Shown piece after piece: positions 6,339 to 7,360 of a stretch of 7,360 bases of DNA (within the stretch, counting starts at the first letter, position 1; the number at the start of each line of letters is the position of its first letter). The stretch covers positions 1-7,360 of the forward strand of contig JAFWUX010000178.1 in NCBI GenBank assembly GCA_017523995.1, given 5' to 3'. The notes under the pieces were generated by a model. That model was not told the DNA's origin. It made no database searches and saw only the letters and a program-made list of their open reading frames with translations. The stretch comes from Oscillospiraceae bacterium (GTDB taxonomy: Bacteria; Bacillota_A; Clostridia; Oscillospirales; Ruminococcaceae). Both the position numbers and the translations under genes were made by a program.

Positions 6339-6367
6339 TTGCGATTTTCAAAGGAATATGTTATAAT
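6339..6367 (+). promoter_or_regulatory. Promoter of the leucine-rich-repeat protein gene
   Basis: The -35 is TTGCGA (6339-6344, 4 of 6 matches). After 17 bases comes TATAAT (6362-6367), with TG at 6359-6360 making an extended -10. It lies 15 bases past the preceding terminator and points at the gene starting at 6444. Predicted start of transcription is about 6374. Confidence 0.75.
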
Positions 6368-6373
6368 ATAAAC

Positions 6374-6404
6374 TGATATTTGCAGGTGCAAACTGCAGAT
6401 ATCA
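6374..6404 (+). repeat. 12-bp hairpin at the predicted 5' end of the mRNA
   Basis: TGATATTTGCAG (6374-6385) pairs with CTGCAGATATCA (6393-6404) along its whole length, with one G-U wobble, around a 7-base loop. It begins at the predicted transcription start, leaving almost no unpaired 5' end, as in 5'-stabilising hairpins that protect mRNA from end-dependent decay. A repressor operator is the alternative. The nearest T-run (6413-6417) is 8 bases past the stem, so it is not a standard terminator. Confidence 0.6.
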
Positions 6405-6443
6405 CTCAGACATTTTTATCAACATCATTAAAGGAGGATGAAC

Positions 6444-7360
6444 ATGCAAGCAAACTGGCATTCTATCCGCAACACCGGCAAACGGCTCGGCGGCGGCCTG
6501 ATGGGCTCGCTGATGCTGCTTTCCGGTGCAGTCATGCCGTATCAGGGGCTTCTGCAGAAACCGCTGACCGGTCTGGCTGCTGAAACAGAGCTGCCCGCAG
6601 AAACCGCAGCGGATTCCGCTGTCACCCTGCAGGCGGAGACAACCGCACCCGTGACAACTGCGAAACCCGTTACAACAACGGCAAAATCTGTCACCACGGC
6701 AGCCGTGACAACTGCAAAGCCCGTCACAACAGCAAAACCTGTGACCACAGCGAAACCCGTGACCACGGCGAAGACTGTCACAACAACCGCGAAACCCGCC
6801 GTCACAACGGCAGCACCCGCTGCGACTACCGATCCCGCTGCAGCCGGCGACGGCTTCGAGTTCACAACGGACGGCAAAACCGCAGTGCTCAAATCCTATT
6901 CCGGCAAAGCGGAAACACTCGTGATTCCTGCGACCTATCAGGGACTGCCCGTCACAGCGATCGGTTCCGGCGCGTTCAGTGAGAATAAGAGTATCAAATC
7001 CGTTGAAATTCCCGACAGTGTGACGAGCATCGGCAGTTATGCTTTTTATCATTGCGGAAAGCTGAGTGCGCTGACAATCCCGAAGTCTGTCAAGACAATC
7101 GGCGAATATGCGTTCCAATACTGCTATGCGCTGAAAGAAATTGACATTCCGGAAAGCGTGACATCTATCGGCAGATACGGATTCAGTGATTGCACCGCAT
7201 TGGAGACCGTGACGCTCCGTGAGGGCTTGCAGACCCTCAATACCAATGCATTCGGTGCAACAAAGATTCAGAAGATCTACATTCCTGCAACGCTGAACAG
7301 TTGTGACCGTCCGTTCTCCGGCACTGCGCTGACGGATATCACATTTGCTGAGGGAATCAA
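6444..7360 (+). CDS. Secreted BspA-type leucine-rich-repeat protein with Thr/Lys/Pro linker (3' end outside window)
   Basis: The frame is open from ATG 6444 to the window end (305 residues and 2 bases). AAGGAGG (6431-6437) is 6 bases upstream; the ATG at 6438 is too close to that site to be used. Residues 1-46 form an export signal: a basic start (R9, K13, R14), hydrophobic core LGGGLMGSLMLLSGAVM, and a likely cleavage after GLAA (46). Residues 66-131 are a low-complexity linker of VTTAK(P) units. From about 150 the chain has LRR_5/BspA repeats of about 23 residues with the pattern IPxSVTxIGxxAFxxC, clearest at 184-206, 207-229 and 230-252, then more divergent. Such proteins are cell-surface or extracellular adhesion or substrate-binding factors. 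In Ruminococcus many end in a dockerin or other anchoring domain, but the C-terminus here is not visible. It has its own promoter and is separate from the ABC operon. Confidence 0.9.
   Translation, partial: MQANWHSIRNTGKRLGGGLMGSLMLLSGAVMPYQGLLQKPLTGLAAETELPAETAADSAVTLQAETTAPVTTAKPVTTTAKSVTTAAVTTAKPVTTAKPVTTAKPVTTAKTVTTTAKPAVTTAAPAATTDPAAAGDGFEFTTDGKTAVLKSYSGKAETLVIPATYQGLPVTAIGSGAFSENKSIKSVEIPDSVTSIGSYAFYHCGKLSALTIPKSVKTIGEYAFQYCYALKEIDIPESVTSIGRYGFSDCTALETVTLREGLQTLNTNAFGATKIQKIYIPATLNSCDRPFSGTALTDITFAEGI
6639..6836 (+). repeat. Degenerate tandem repeat encoding the VTTAKP linker
   Basis: Units of 15-21 bases encode V-T-T-(T)-A-K-P/S/T about nine times (residues 66-131). Third codon positions vary freely between units (ACA/ACC/ACG for Thr, AAA/AAG for Lys, CCC/CCT for Pro), so the repeat is conserved at the protein level more than the DNA level. 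It forms a flexible, positively charged, potentially O-glycosylated linker between signal peptide and repeats. Confidence 0.85.
6993..7360 (+). repeat. LRR_5 (BspA-type) repeat array, continuing past the window
   Basis: Units of about 69 bases encode IKSVEIPDSVTSIGSYAF-type repeats: 6993-7061, 7062-7130 and 7131-7199 are full 23-residue units. These are followed by about three divergent units (IPATL..., ITFAEGI...) up to the window end. The array lies within the coding sequence that starts at 6444. Confidence 0.8.

Noticed and set aside
6064..6366. 100-residue forward ORF taken as an intact gene
   Set aside because: Its only start is a TTG inside the ABC gene without a ribosome site, and its last third reads through the terminator hairpin and next promoter. 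Only the EcfT-like middle is meaningful.
6374..6417. Riboswitch or attenuator before the repeat protein
   Set aside because: There is a single hairpin with no alternative pairing partner seen and no T-run directly after the stem, so a simple 5' hairpin fits better.
6639..6836. CRISPR-like or satellite repeat
   Set aside because: Units are contiguous, in frame, vary at third codon positions and have no spacers; they encode a protein linker.
6402..7118. Antisense ORFs opposite the repeat protein, rich in Gly/Cys/Arg or in VVTGFA repeats
   Set aside because: They are reverse readings of the VTTAKP linker repeat; the sense frame has promoter, ribosome site, signal peptide and LRR repeats.

Overview
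The window looks like chromosomal DNA from a Gram-positive gut Clostridium-class bacterium, most likely a Ruminococcus-like member of the Oscillospiraceae. This is inferred from strong AGGAGG-type ribosome binding sites, three promoters of the form TGnTATAAT with 17-base spacers, moderately high-GC coding sequence, and a secreted protein with a Thr/Ala/Lys/Pro linker and BspA-type leucine-rich repeats. All genes read on the + strand. No RNA gene, insertion sequence or CRISPR array was seen.

Layout. (1) 1-172: intergenic, with one short hairpin. (2) 173-1317: a two-gene unit with a good promoter. It holds a small membrane protein gene that is frameshifted near 319-321 and appears 3'-truncated, then an intact GNAT acetyltransferase, then an intrinsic terminator. 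(3) 1339-6324: a tightly coupled operon. It has a 12-base direct repeat abutting the -35, a promoter, a possible 8-codon leader ORF, a shrunken ECF transporter S-component gene, an AraC-family regulator, two half-transporter ABC genes (permease-ATPase), a fragment of an ECF T-component gene, and a terminator. Genes overlap by 4, 1 and 11 bases, so co-translation is likely. (4) 6339-7360: a new promoter, a hairpin at the very 5' end of the transcript, and the 5' part of a secreted leucine-rich-repeat protein that runs off the window.

How it fits together. The AraC regulator plus the ABC pair form a plausible autoregulated transport unit. Both ABC subunits carry complete ATPase motifs. The pair resembles the exporter-fold heterodimers used for metal-chelate uptake (YbtPQ/IrtAB type), but the substrate cannot be read from sequence. 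Traces of an ECF vitamin/nutrient-type importer flank the intact genes. The S-component (Trep_Strep/MptD-like) keeps only its first ~40 and last ~20 residues in frame. The T-component keeps only a short N-terminal piece without a start codon. No ECF ATPase is visible. The most interesting reading is that an ECF module once encoded with this AraC-ABC-ABC unit has been deleted piece by piece, while the translational coupling that feeds the retained genes was preserved.
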